A stretch of DNA of 5,281 nt from Candidatus Profundicultor aquiphilus (lineage in GTDB: Bacteria > Atribacterota > Atribacteria > Atribacterales > Caldatribacteriaceae). This document shows, in pieces, positions 1-5,085 of the stretch. Position 1 is the stretch's first letter; each line of letters starts with the position of its first letter. The translations under genes and the position numbers were made by a program. A model generated the notes under the pieces. That model worked only from the letters and a program-made list of their open reading frames with translations. It searched no databases and was not told the DNA's origin. The stretch spans positions 1-5,281 of the forward strand of contig JABUEZ010000164.1 in assembly GCA_013314795.1 (NCBI GenBank), read 5' to 3'.

Positions 1-33
1 GAACACGTGGATATCTTGGATGAAATAGGTTGA
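1..33 (+). CDS. Possible C-terminal end of an upstream gene (partial)
   Basis: Reading from base 1 gives ten codons, EHVDILDEIG, ended by TGA at 31-33. The residues look like an ordinary soluble protein tail, and the terminator at 75-101 would sit at a normal distance behind it. Ten codons are too few to recognise a family, and the other two frames also stop within 30 bases, so this could be chance. If real, the gene would lie upstream of metK on the same strand and the metK promoter boxes would overlap its stop codon. Confidence 0.3.
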   Translation, partial: EHVDILDEIG

Positions 34-58
34 CATGGGGGTATAATTGTGGTAAACT
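30..58 (+). promoter_or_regulatory. Candidate sigma-70 type promoter for metK
   Basis: A perfect TTGACA lies at 30-35, and 17 bases later TAAACT (53-58) matches the -10 consensus at four of six positions. A perfect TATAAT also lies at 42-47, but only 6 bases after TTGACA, so those two cannot form one promoter. TATAAT would need a -35 near 19-24, where the match is poor; TTGGAT at 16-21 gives a 20-base spacer. Either pairing puts the start of transcription at about 54-66, upstream of the terminator hairpin. Two overlapping promoters are possible. No room for a promoter exists between the terminator and metK, which supports initiation here. Confidence 0.45.
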
Positions 59-74
59 CACCTCCTGAGTTTAC
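52..74. repeat. Perfect 9-base inverted repeat with CCTCC centre (operator or leader hairpin)
   Basis: GTAAACTCA at 52-60 is the exact reverse complement of TGAGTTTAC at 66-74, separated by CCTCC at 61-65. It overlaps or immediately follows the predicted -10 and start site. As DNA, that is where a dimeric repressor would bind. As RNA, it is a stable stem with a five-base loop complementary to a Shine-Dalgarno sequence. The symmetry is seen directly; the function is inferred, and no known binding-site consensus was recognised. Confidence 0.6.
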
Positions 75-101
75 AGCCTCCAGGCGGAGGCTCTTTTTTT
101 T
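75..101 (+). terminator. Intrinsic (Rho-independent) terminator or attenuator before metK
   Basis: AGCCTCC (75-81) pairs perfectly with GGAGGCT (86-92) around the four-base loop AGGC, followed by C and eight T residues (94-101). This is the classic intrinsic terminator for the + strand; on the other strand there is no T tract. It ends 27 bases before the metK ATG. It may simply end the upstream gene. Because metK has no space for its own promoter downstream of it, it more likely lies in the metK leader and can act as an attenuator or partial terminator. Confidence 0.8.
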
Positions 102-116
102 GGATGAGTGAAGAAA

Positions 117-122
117 GGGGGT
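117..122 (+). promoter_or_regulatory. Ribosome binding site that sets the metK start
   Basis: GGGGGT (GGAGGT with one change) ends 6 bases before the ATG at 129. An in-frame GTG at 108 would put this site inside the coding region and has no site of its own, so 129 is preferred. Confidence 0.7.
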
Positions 123-128
123 AGCTTG

Positions 129-1325
129 ATGTCGAAAAAGAAGTATCAAATCACCTCTGAATCAGTAACCGAAGGCCATCCTGACAAAATAGCTGACCAG
201 ATTTCGGATGCAATTTTAGATGCCATCTTTGCTGAAGATCCTTACGGGAGAGTGGCGGTCGAAACCCTGGTTGCTACGGGTCTTATCATGGTAGCGGGAC
301 AGGTCAGTACTACCTCTTATGTTGATATACCGAGAGTGGCAAGGAATACTGTTCGAGATATCGGATATACTCGAGCGAAATACGGTTTTGATTTTGAAAC
401 CTGTGCCGTTTTGACGGCTATCGATGAACAGTCGCCTGATATTGCTTTGGGTGTCAATCGTTCTCTGGAAGTAAAAATGGGTGAAGAAGTTGAAGATGAA
501 GATCTTTCACTGGGTGCCGGAGATCAGGGCATGATGTACGGATACGCCTGCAACGAAACTCCTGAATTGATGCCTTTCCCGATTGTTATGGCACATCGCC
601 TGGCTTTTCGTTTGTCAGAAGTGAGAAAAAAGGGAGTCCTTCCTTATTTACGTCCAGACGGAAAAACCCAGGTCACGGTTGATTATGAGGATGGAAAGCC
701 GGTCCGAATTGACACCATCATTGTTTCTGCTCAGCACCACCCTGATGTTTCTTTGGAGACGCTGCGTCAGGACCTTGAAGAACATGTTATCAAACCGATT
801 GTTCCTCCAGAGTATCTCGATGCCAGCACCAGGATTTTTGTTAATCCTACCGGGAGGTTTGTCATTGGTGGGCCTCAGGGAGACACTGGACTTACTGGGA
901 GGAAAATCATGGTTGATACCTATGGTGGGATTGGAAAACACGGTGGAGGATGCTTTTCAGGGAAAGATCCCACAAAGGTTGATCGTTCGGGGAGTTACGC
1001 AGCGAGATACGTGGCCAAGAATATCGTGGCTGCAGGGCTGGCTGAAAAATGTGAATTCCAGGTAGCCTATGCGATTGGGATTGCCAGACCCGTTTCCATG
1101 TCAGTTGACACCTTTCAAACCGGGAAAATTTCTGATGAAGAGATTTTGAAGCTGGTGAAAGAAACTTTCGATTTGCGACCCGGTGCCATCATCAAAGACC
1201 TACAGCTTCGTCGTCCTATCTATAAAAAGACTGCTGCCTATGGTCACTTTGGTCGCAACGATCCCGATTTTGCCTGGGAGCGGACCGATAAAGTTGAGAT
1301 CCTGCGTGAGTTGGCAGGGTTGTAA
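129..1325 (+). CDS. metK: S-adenosylmethionine synthase (methionine adenosyltransferase)
   Basis: This cytosolic enzyme joins ATP and methionine to form S-adenosylmethionine, releasing phosphate and diphosphate; it supplies the methyl donor of the cell. The product is 398 residues, normal for bacterial MetK. Visible signatures in order: GHPDK (residues 16-20) with the catalytic His and Asp, GAGDQGMMYGYA (129-140), DGKTQVTV (177-184), GDTGLTGRK (251-259), and the loop GGGCFSGKDPTKVDRS (272-287) with the Lys, Asp and Arg residues that bind ATP phosphates and metal. A Cys replaces the more usual Ala in GGGCF, which the family tolerates. The start at 129 is chosen because GGGGGT lies 6 bases upstream and family members begin about here; the GTG at 108 would add seven atypical residues. 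ahcY follows after 17 bases, so the two are probably co-transcribed. Transcription must pass the terminator hairpin at 75-101. Confidence 0.97.
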   Translation: MSKKKYQITSESVTEGHPDKIADQISDAILDAIFAEDPYGRVAVETLVATGLIMVAGQVSTTSYVDIPRVARNTVRDIGYTRAKYGFDFETCAVLTAIDEQSPDIALGVNRSLEVKMGEEVEDEDLSLGAGDQGMMYGYACNETPELMPFPIVMAHRLAFRLSEVRKKGVLPYLRPDGKTQVTVDYEDGKPVRIDTIIVSAQHHPDVSLETLRQDLEEHVIKPIVPPEYLDASTRIFVNPTGRFVIGGPQGDTGLTGRKIMVDTYGGIGKHGGGCFSGKDPTKVDRSGSYAARYVAKNIVAAGLAEKCEFQVAYAIGIARPVSMSVDTFQTGKISDEEILKLVKETFDLRPGAIIKDLQLRRPIYKKTAAYGHFGRNDPDFAWERTDKVEILRELAGL

Positions 1326-1330
1326 AAAGT

Positions 1331-1336
1331 GGGGGT
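1331..1336 (+). promoter_or_regulatory. Ribosome binding site that sets the ahcY start
   Basis: GGGGGT lies directly against an ATG at 1337 but 6 bases from the next in-frame ATG at 1343. The same motif and spacing precede metK. This favours the second ATG. Confidence 0.65.
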
Positions 1337-1342
1337 ATGAGG

Positions 1343-2599
1343 ATGGAGAGTCATATTGCTTCACCGGATTTGGCGAGTGAAGGGAAAAAGAGAATTGAAT
1401 GGACTCTGAAGGAAATGCCGGTTGTGGCAAGAATTGCGGAACGGTTTGGGCAAACGAAACCTCTGCAGGGGTTACGGATTGGAGCATGTCTCCATGTTAC
1501 TGCTGAGACAGCGGTGTTGATGATTGCTCTTAAAGAGGGTGGAGCGGAAATAAGGTTATGTGCTTCAAACCCCCTGAGCACTCAGGATGAGGTGGCTGCT
1601 TCACTGGTTCAGGATTACGGGATTCCCGTTTTTGCTATTCGAGGAGAAGATCGGGATACGTATTACGCCCATATTCAGGAAGTATTGCAGTTCCGCCCTC
1701 ACATAACCATGGACGACGGGGCAGACCTTGTTTCTTCGGCACATCGTCTCAGGGGCGAAATCCTTCAGGGTATCATTGGAGGGACGGAAGAAACAACCAC
1801 GGGTGTTATCCGTCTCCGCAGCCTGGCACGATCTAAGGAACTGGCGTATCCGGTTATTGCTGTCAATGATGCAGATACAAAGCATATGTTTGATAACCGT
1901 TATGGCACTGGTCAAAGTACCATAGAGGCTATTTTGCGGGTTACTCATTTTCTCCTCGCTGGTAAAAGGATTGTTGTGGTTGGTTATGGCTGGTGTGGGC
2001 GGGGTATAGCCATGCGAGCCAGAGGGATGGGGGCCCGAGTCGCAGTGGTGGAAGTTGATCCTGTTCGAGCGCTTGAGGCCTTGATGGATGGTTATGACGT
2101 TATGTCTATGAGTGAAGCGGCGCTGTGGGGTGAAGTTTTTATTACAGCCACAGGGAATGTCTCGGTGATTCGAGGTGAACACTTTATCGCTATGAAGGAC
2201 GGTGTGGTCTTAGCCAACGCTGGGCATTTCAATGTGGAGATTGATATTCAGGAACTTGAAGATCTAAGTGTCAATAAAAGAGCCGTAAAACCCCTGGTTG
2301 AAGAGTACACTCTGAAAAATGGCAAAAGAATCTATCTTCTCGGTGAAGGGCGACTGGTTAACCTTGCCTGTGCTGAGGGTCATCCTTCGGCAGTAATGGA
2401 CATGAGCTTTGCCAATCAGGCGCTTTCGGTGGAATATTTGAAAAACAATGCCTCGAAAATGGAGAAAGACGTGTTCAAAGTTCCACCCGAAATCGACCGG
2501 GAAGTTGCTGCTTTAAAATTGACTCTTTTGGGAGTAACCCTGGAGAAGATGACTCCTCGTCAGGAAGTGTATCTTTCTTCCTGGCAGGAGGGAACATAA
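1343..2599 (+). CDS. ahcY: S-adenosylhomocysteine hydrolase (adenosylhomocysteinase)
   Basis: This enzyme splits S-adenosylhomocysteine, the inhibitory product of methyltransferases, into homocysteine and adenosine using tightly bound NAD; it completes the methyl cycle begun by MetK. From the ATG at 1343 the product is 418 residues. Active-site motifs are all present: HVTAET (51-56), SNPLSTQDE (75-83), DDGAD (124-128), EETTTG (149-154), NDADTKHMFDNRYGTGQS (175-192) with the catalytic Lys180 and Asp184, the Rossmann loop GYGWCGRG (214-221) with Glu237 for the NAD ribose, and NAGHF (292-296) with His295. The protein ends at about residue 418 without the Lys/Tyr tail (KPDHYRY) of the animal and proteobacterial enzymes, as in Thermotoga-type and archaeal forms. 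Some short homologues act on S-inosylhomocysteine instead, so exact substrate preference is not certain. The ATG at 1337 would add Met-Arg but lacks ribosome binding site spacing. Confidence 0.95.
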   Translation: MESHIASPDLASEGKKRIEWTLKEMPVVARIAERFGQTKPLQGLRIGACLHVTAETAVLMIALKEGGAEIRLCASNPLSTQDEVAASLVQDYGIPVFAIRGEDRDTYYAHIQEVLQFRPHITMDDGADLVSSAHRLRGEILQGIIGGTEETTTGVIRLRSLARSKELAYPVIAVNDADTKHMFDNRYGTGQSTIEAILRVTHFLLAGKRIVVVGYGWCGRGIAMRARGMGARVAVVEVDPVRALEALMDGYDVMSMSEAALWGEVFITATGNVSVIRGEHFIAMKDGVVLANAGHFNVEIDIQELEDLSVNKRAVKPLVEEYTLKNGKRIYLLGEGRLVNLACAEGHPSAVMDMSFANQALSVEYLKNNASKMEKDVFKVPPEIDREVAALKLTLLGVTLEKMTPRQEVYLSSWQEGT

Positions 2600-2604
2600 A
2601 AGGT

Positions 2605-2651
2605 TTTCCCTGTTTCACCTGAAGGGGTGAGACCGAAAGTCCGGAGGGAGG
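2605..2651 (+). promoter_or_regulatory. Candidate S6:S18-binding leader structure of rpsF mRNA
   Basis: In the 60-base gap before rpsF, TTTCACC (2613-2619) pairs with GGTGAGA (2626-2632; one G-U pair) around the loop TGAAGG, directly followed by CCG (2633-2635). An outer stem pairs TTTCCCT (2605-2611) with AGGGAGG (2645-2651; two G-U pairs), which covers the rpsF ribosome binding site. The known S6:S18 mRNA motif in rpsF leaders has a stem-loop with a conserved CCG in an adjacent bulge, and the S6:S18 complex bound there represses translation. The pairings are seen directly; assignment to this motif is from memory of its layout. A small competing hairpin, GAC (2631-2633) with GTC (2639-2641), is also possible. 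Confidence 0.55.
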
Positions 2652-2659
2652 TTGATACA

Positions 2660-3037
2660 ATGAATCGTTACGAATTGGGAATTGTGGTAAAGCCGACTCT
2701 TTCTGAAGGAGAATTGAATGCTCTGGTGGAGAAAATGAAAGGTCTGGTTACAGAGCAGGGAGGCGAGATAGAGTCGGTGAATCTCTGGGGTAAGAGGAGG
2801 CTGGCTTACCCTGTGGAAAAACACAACGAAGGGTACTACGTGTTTTTCCGTTTTCTTCTTTCTCCTGCCAAAGTGGAAGAAATCGGTCGAGTAGCGCGAC
2901 TCACGGAAGAAATTTTGCGTTATATTCTGGTTAAAGAAGAGAAAAGAGAAGAGCATCCTTCAGTGGTGCAGGAAGAGAAAGTTTCCGAGCCACCAAGTGA
3001 TGAAGTGATTGGGGATGTCTCAGCTCAGTCTGAATAA
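2660..3037 (+). CDS. rpsF: 30S ribosomal protein S6
   Basis: S6 sits on the platform of the small ribosomal subunit and binds as a heterodimer with S18, encoded two genes downstream. The product is 125 residues. Residues 1-92 form the single ferredoxin-like domain: YELGIVVKPTLSE (4-16), the characteristic WGKRRLAYPVEKHNEGYY (43-60), and the helix-strand LTEEILRYILV (81-91). Residues 93-125 are an acidic, Ser/Pro/Glu-rich, probably disordered tail, as is common but variable in S6. A strong GGAGGT (2647-2652) lies 7 bases before ATG 2660. An in-frame ATG at 2627 would begin inside the leader hairpin and add 11 residues unlike the family, so it was rejected. Expression is probably controlled by the leader structure. 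The last 23 bases overlap ssb. Confidence 0.97.
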   Translation: MNRYELGIVVKPTLSEGELNALVEKMKGLVTEQGGEIESVNLWGKRRLAYPVEKHNEGYYVFFRFLLSPAKVEEIGRVARLTEEILRYILVKEEKREEHPSVVQEEKVSEPPSDEVIGDVSAQSE

Positions 3038-3401
3038 GGTTTTCTTGATCGGCTTTCTGGCGCAAAAACCAGTCTTGCGGTACGTTCCCAGCGGTACCCC
3101 AGTGGTCAATTTTCCCTTGGGAGTGTATCGGGGTGTTGTTGCTGAAGATGGGAAAGAGTATGCAGACTATTTCAACATTGTGGCATGGAAGGATCTGGCT
3201 CTTTTTTGTGGAGAAAACCTGAAAAAGAGCGACTGGGTTTTTGTGGAGGGAAGGATCCAGATTCGCGTTTATGAAGATGGAAGTGGGCAAAAAAGAAAGA
3301 CTTGGGAAATTGTAGCCAGTGAAGTGCGGCGTTTGTCGGAGCGGGAGAATGTAGCGGAGAAGAAAGCCAAAGAGGAAGGCGAGAGTTTCGAACTGTCCTG
3401 A
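3015..3401 (+). CDS. ssb: Single-stranded DNA-binding protein
   Basis: SSB coats single-stranded DNA during replication, repair and recombination. The product is 128 residues. Residues 5-107 form one OB fold: SLNKVFLIGFL (5-15), LRYVPSGTPVVNFPLGV (21-37), the core ADYFNIVAWKDLA (50-62), and the basic strands VEGRIQIRVYEDGSGQKRK (77-95). The remaining tail of about 20 residues is short and charged (Lys/Glu) and ends GESFELS, without the Asp-rich DDDxPF tip that recruits partner proteins in most bacterial SSBs. The ATG at 3015 lies inside the end of rpsF in another frame and has only a weak ribosome binding site (AGTGAT, 3004-3009), so translation is probably coupled to rpsF. A TTG at 3009 is a less likely start. 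Placement between the two platform-protein genes is the usual bacterial order. Confidence 0.95.
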   Translation: MSQLSLNKVFLIGFLAQKPVLRYVPSGTPVVNFPLGVYRGVVAEDGKEYADYFNIVAWKDLALFCGENLKKSDWVFVEGRIQIRVYEDGSGQKRKTWEIVASEVRRLSERENVAEKKAKEEGESFELS

Positions 3402-3415
3402 GAGGAGGATCGAAA

Positions 3416-3667
3416 ATGGTGGAGCGAGAAGATAAAGTAGGTGGACGGAAGAAGTTCTTCCGTAAGAAGCGAAAGGCTTGCGTATTCTGCTTGGGAAAAG
3501 CAACCATTGACTATAAGGATGCTGATTATCTGGGACGGTTTTTGAGCGAGCGGGGTAAAATTATTCCTCGTCGGATTACGGGAAACTGTGCAAAACACCA
3601 GAGAGAACTGGCACAGGCAATAAAGCGGGCTCGAGAAATCGCTCTTTTACCCTATACCGTTGATTAA
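3416..3667 (+). CDS. rpsR: 30S ribosomal protein S18 (zinc-binding type)
   Basis: S18 pairs with S6 on the small-subunit platform. The product is 83 residues, normal for the family. A basic N-terminal arm RKKFFRKKRK (11-20) is followed by CVFC (22-25), the signature IDYKDADYLGRFLSERGKI (31-49), PRRITGNCAKHQRELAQAIK (51-70), and the conserved end RAREIALLPY (71-80). Cys22, Cys25, Cys58 and His61 make up a complete potential zinc site, marking this as the metal-binding form rather than the cysteine-free paralogue some bacteria use under zinc limitation. GGAGG (3404-3408) lies 7 bases before the ATG. The gene begins 14 bases after ssb, consistent with one transcript and with joint control of S6 and S18 through the rpsF leader. 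Confidence 0.97.
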   Translation: MVEREDKVGGRKKFFRKKRKACVFCLGKATIDYKDADYLGRFLSERGKIIPRRITGNCAKHQRELAQAIKRAREIALLPYTVD

Positions 3668-3673
3668 TATATT

Positions 3674-4600
3674 ATGAGAAAAATACAGCCGACTGTGGAG
3701 GGCGCCTTCCTGGCGGCCCTCACGGTCATTTTTTATCTTTCTTCCATTTACATTCCTGTTCTGGGAATCATTTTGAGTTTTTTGTGTCCCTTGCCGGTAA
3801 TGTTTCTGGTTATCCGGTGGAACTGGAAAGTGGGTTTTTTGACCTCGCTGGTAGCCAGTTTTGTGGTTTTTGCCTTTGCTGGAGTTACTCAAGCTCTGAC
3901 GTGTCTTTTAGGTTTTACTCTTCTGGGAATCGTCATGGGCGTGACGATTAAAAAGGGATGGTCTTCCTTCGAGGTCATCGCCTGGAACACTGTGGTATCG
4001 TTACTTTCAAAGCTCGCTCTGGTGGGCGTGGCGTTACTTCTTTTGGGAAAGAATCCCCTTACCGAGAATATTGCTCTTATGGAGGAAGCACTGCACAGCG
4101 TTTCTCGTATGTTCCGGAGTGTAGGGGAAATGAATATTCAGAGTATCATTGATTTCATGAAAATGGCTTTACCGGCAGTGCTTATTATTGCTTCCCTGTT
4201 TGATACCACACTAAATTTCCTTCTGGGGCGTCTAGTGGGCCAAAGGATTGGAGTTCGCTTTCCTGAAATTGCCGCTTTCGGCCAGTGGCAAATGCCTCGT
4301 TCGGTTTTTTGGGCTTTTGTTTTGAGCTGGCTTTTCCTATTTATAGGAAGTAATACCTTTTTGGGTAAGATCGGGGTAAATTTACAAATTGTTACGCAAA
4401 TGCTCTTTTTGGTTCACGGGCTTTCTCTGGTATACTATTTTTTGAGTCGCTATATCCGTTCCAGAGTACTAAAGATTGTTATTCTCTTCTTTTTGCTCTT
4501 TCAGCCGGTTTTTTCGACTTTGCTCAGCTGGCTGGGAGTTTTTGATGTCTGGTTCGACTTTCGTAAACTTCGTTCAGATGGGATTTCGAAGGGAGAGTGA
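3674..4600 (+). CDS. DUF2232 / YybS-like integral membrane protein of unknown function
   Basis: This is a 308-residue polytopic inner-membrane protein. About eight hydrophobic segments are visible by eye: roughly 11-30, 30-47, 53-75, 77-92, 105-125, 163-188, 210-228, 236-258 and 264-288, with the first two possibly one unit. A single larger polar loop spans about 126-160. The N-terminal TVEGAFLAAL and the C-terminal GVFDVWFDFRKLR (288-300) resemble conserved ends of the DUF2232 family, whose Bacillus member YybS lies in the same neighbourhood upstream of rplI. No catalytic motif is seen. A small-molecule carrier role can be guessed from the fold type but is not shown. The ATG at 3674 has no recognisable ribosome binding site, being preceded by AT-rich sequence 6 bases after rpsR; translation may be coupled. 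A GTG at 3695 is an alternative start but would cut into the first segment. A GC-rich hairpin lies at codons 9-16. Confidence 0.8.
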   Translation: MRKIQPTVEGAFLAALTVIFYLSSIYIPVLGIILSFLCPLPVMFLVIRWNWKVGFLTSLVASFVVFAFAGVTQALTCLLGFTLLGIVMGVTIKKGWSSFEVIAWNTVVSLLSKLALVGVALLLLGKNPLTENIALMEEALHSVSRMFRSVGEMNIQSIIDFMKMALPAVLIIASLFDTTLNFLLGRLVGQRIGVRFPEIAAFGQWQMPRSVFWAFVLSWLFLFIGSNTFLGKIGVNLQIVTQMLFLVHGLSLVYYFLSRYIRSRVLKIVILFFLLFQPVFSTLLSWLGVFDVWFDFRKLRSDGISKGE

Positions 4601-4605
4601 AAGAT

Positions 4606-5085
4606 ATGCGGGTTATTCTGATTCAGGAAGTGAAAAATCTGGGGAAAGAAGGAGACATCGTCGAGGTAAAGGAGGGGTACGCGCGGAACTACCTCATTCC
4701 GAAGAAGATGGCCATTGAGGCTACTCCCGGTAATCTCTCGCAGATTGAAAAGTTGCGTAAAAAGAGAGCCATGCGAGAGGCAAAAGAGCTGGAAGAAGCA
4801 AAGGCGCTCCAGGGAAAGATAGAAGGGATGGTTCTTACCTTTTCCAAAAAGGCTGGAGAAACGGGAAAGCTCTACGGTTCGGTAACGGCAAGAGAAATTG
4901 CCGAAGCTATCTCTGCCACCGTTGGTTTTGAGTTTGATCGTAAGTATCTGGAGTTACCCGAACCCCTGAAAGATCTTGGAAAGCATAACGTCAGGGTGAA
5001 TCTGGGGAAAGGCATTTCTGCAACCATCACGGTGGATATCCTTCCTGAAGAAACGGCCGAAAAACAAGGGGTGAAGGAATCCTGA
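4606..5085 (+). CDS. rplI: 50S ribosomal protein L9
   Basis: L9 binds 23S rRNA near the base of the L1 stalk and extends from the large subunit; it helps keep the reading frame. The product is 159 residues, slightly longer than the usual 147-150 owing to a charged C-terminal end. The N-terminal rRNA-binding domain carries the L9 signature: MRVILIQEVKNLGKEGDIV (1-19) and VKEGYARNYLIPKKMAIEAT (21-40). A long charged helix (about 43-72) links to the C-terminal domain with GKLYGSVTAREIAEA (88-102). The ATG at 4606 follows GGGAG (4591-4595) by 10 bases and matches the family N terminus; a GTG at 4597 would add three residues and sits against the ribosome binding site. The gene starts 5 bases after the DUF2232 stop. 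Its stop overlaps the likely dnaB start. Confidence 0.97.
   Translation: MRVILIQEVKNLGKEGDIVEVKEGYARNYLIPKKMAIEATPGNLSQIEKLRKKRAMREAKELEEAKALQGKIEGMVLTFSKKAGETGKLYGSVTAREIAEAISATVGFEFDRKYLELPEPLKDLGKHNVRVNLGKGISATITVDILPEETAEKQGVKES
5068..5074 (+). promoter_or_regulatory. Ribosome binding site supporting a CTG start for dnaB
   Basis: GGGGTGA, complementary to the 16S rRNA tail, ends 7 bases before the CTG at 5082. A second purine-rich stretch GAAGGA (5073-5078) is only 3 bases away. The normal spacing favours initiation at 5082 although the codon is not canonical. Confidence 0.5.

Noticed and set aside
1..36. Possible start of a divergent gene on the minus strand (ATG at 36-34, reading MSTYFIQDIHVF)
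   Set aside because: The nearest ribosome binding site (GGAGGTGA, complement of 58-65) is 21 bases away, too far, and the bases just before the ATG are CCCCC. Only 12 codons are visible.
30..47. TTGACA and TATAAT taken together as one perfect promoter
   Set aside because: The spacer is 6 bases, while sigma-70 promoters need about 16-18, so the two perfect boxes cannot work as a pair.
52..128. A known SAM riboswitch (SAM-I, SAM-II, SAM-III) before metK
   Set aside because: The leader is about 70 bases and shows neither the SAM-I core nor the SAM-II or SMK-box sequence; only general stem-loops are present.
272..953. Cys in the GGGCF loop of MetK as a damaged active site (coding bases about 942-956)
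   Set aside because: The family signature allows Ala, Ser or Cys at that position and all neighbouring catalytic residues are intact.
1601..2182. Minus-strand open frame of 193 codons opposite ahcY
   Set aside because: It lies wholly opposite a clear SAH hydrolase with every active-site motif; its translation (His/Asn/Arg-rich, no hydrophobic core pattern) looks like an antisense shadow.
2519..2547. TTGACT near the end of ahcY as a -35 box for an rpsF promoter
   Set aside because: No acceptable -10 sequence lies 16-18 bases downstream.
2931..3503. Minus-strand open frame of 190 codons opposite rpsF, ssb and rpsR
   Set aside because: It covers three certain genes on the other strand, has no recognisable domain and no ribosome binding site that I can see.
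4409..4436. Internal promoter in the DUF2232 gene: TTGGTT, 16 bases, then TGGTATACT (extended -10)
   Set aside because: The -10 part is good but the -35 match is poor and it lies inside a T-rich membrane-protein coding region where such matches arise by chance. It could drive rplI-dnaB but the support is too weak.
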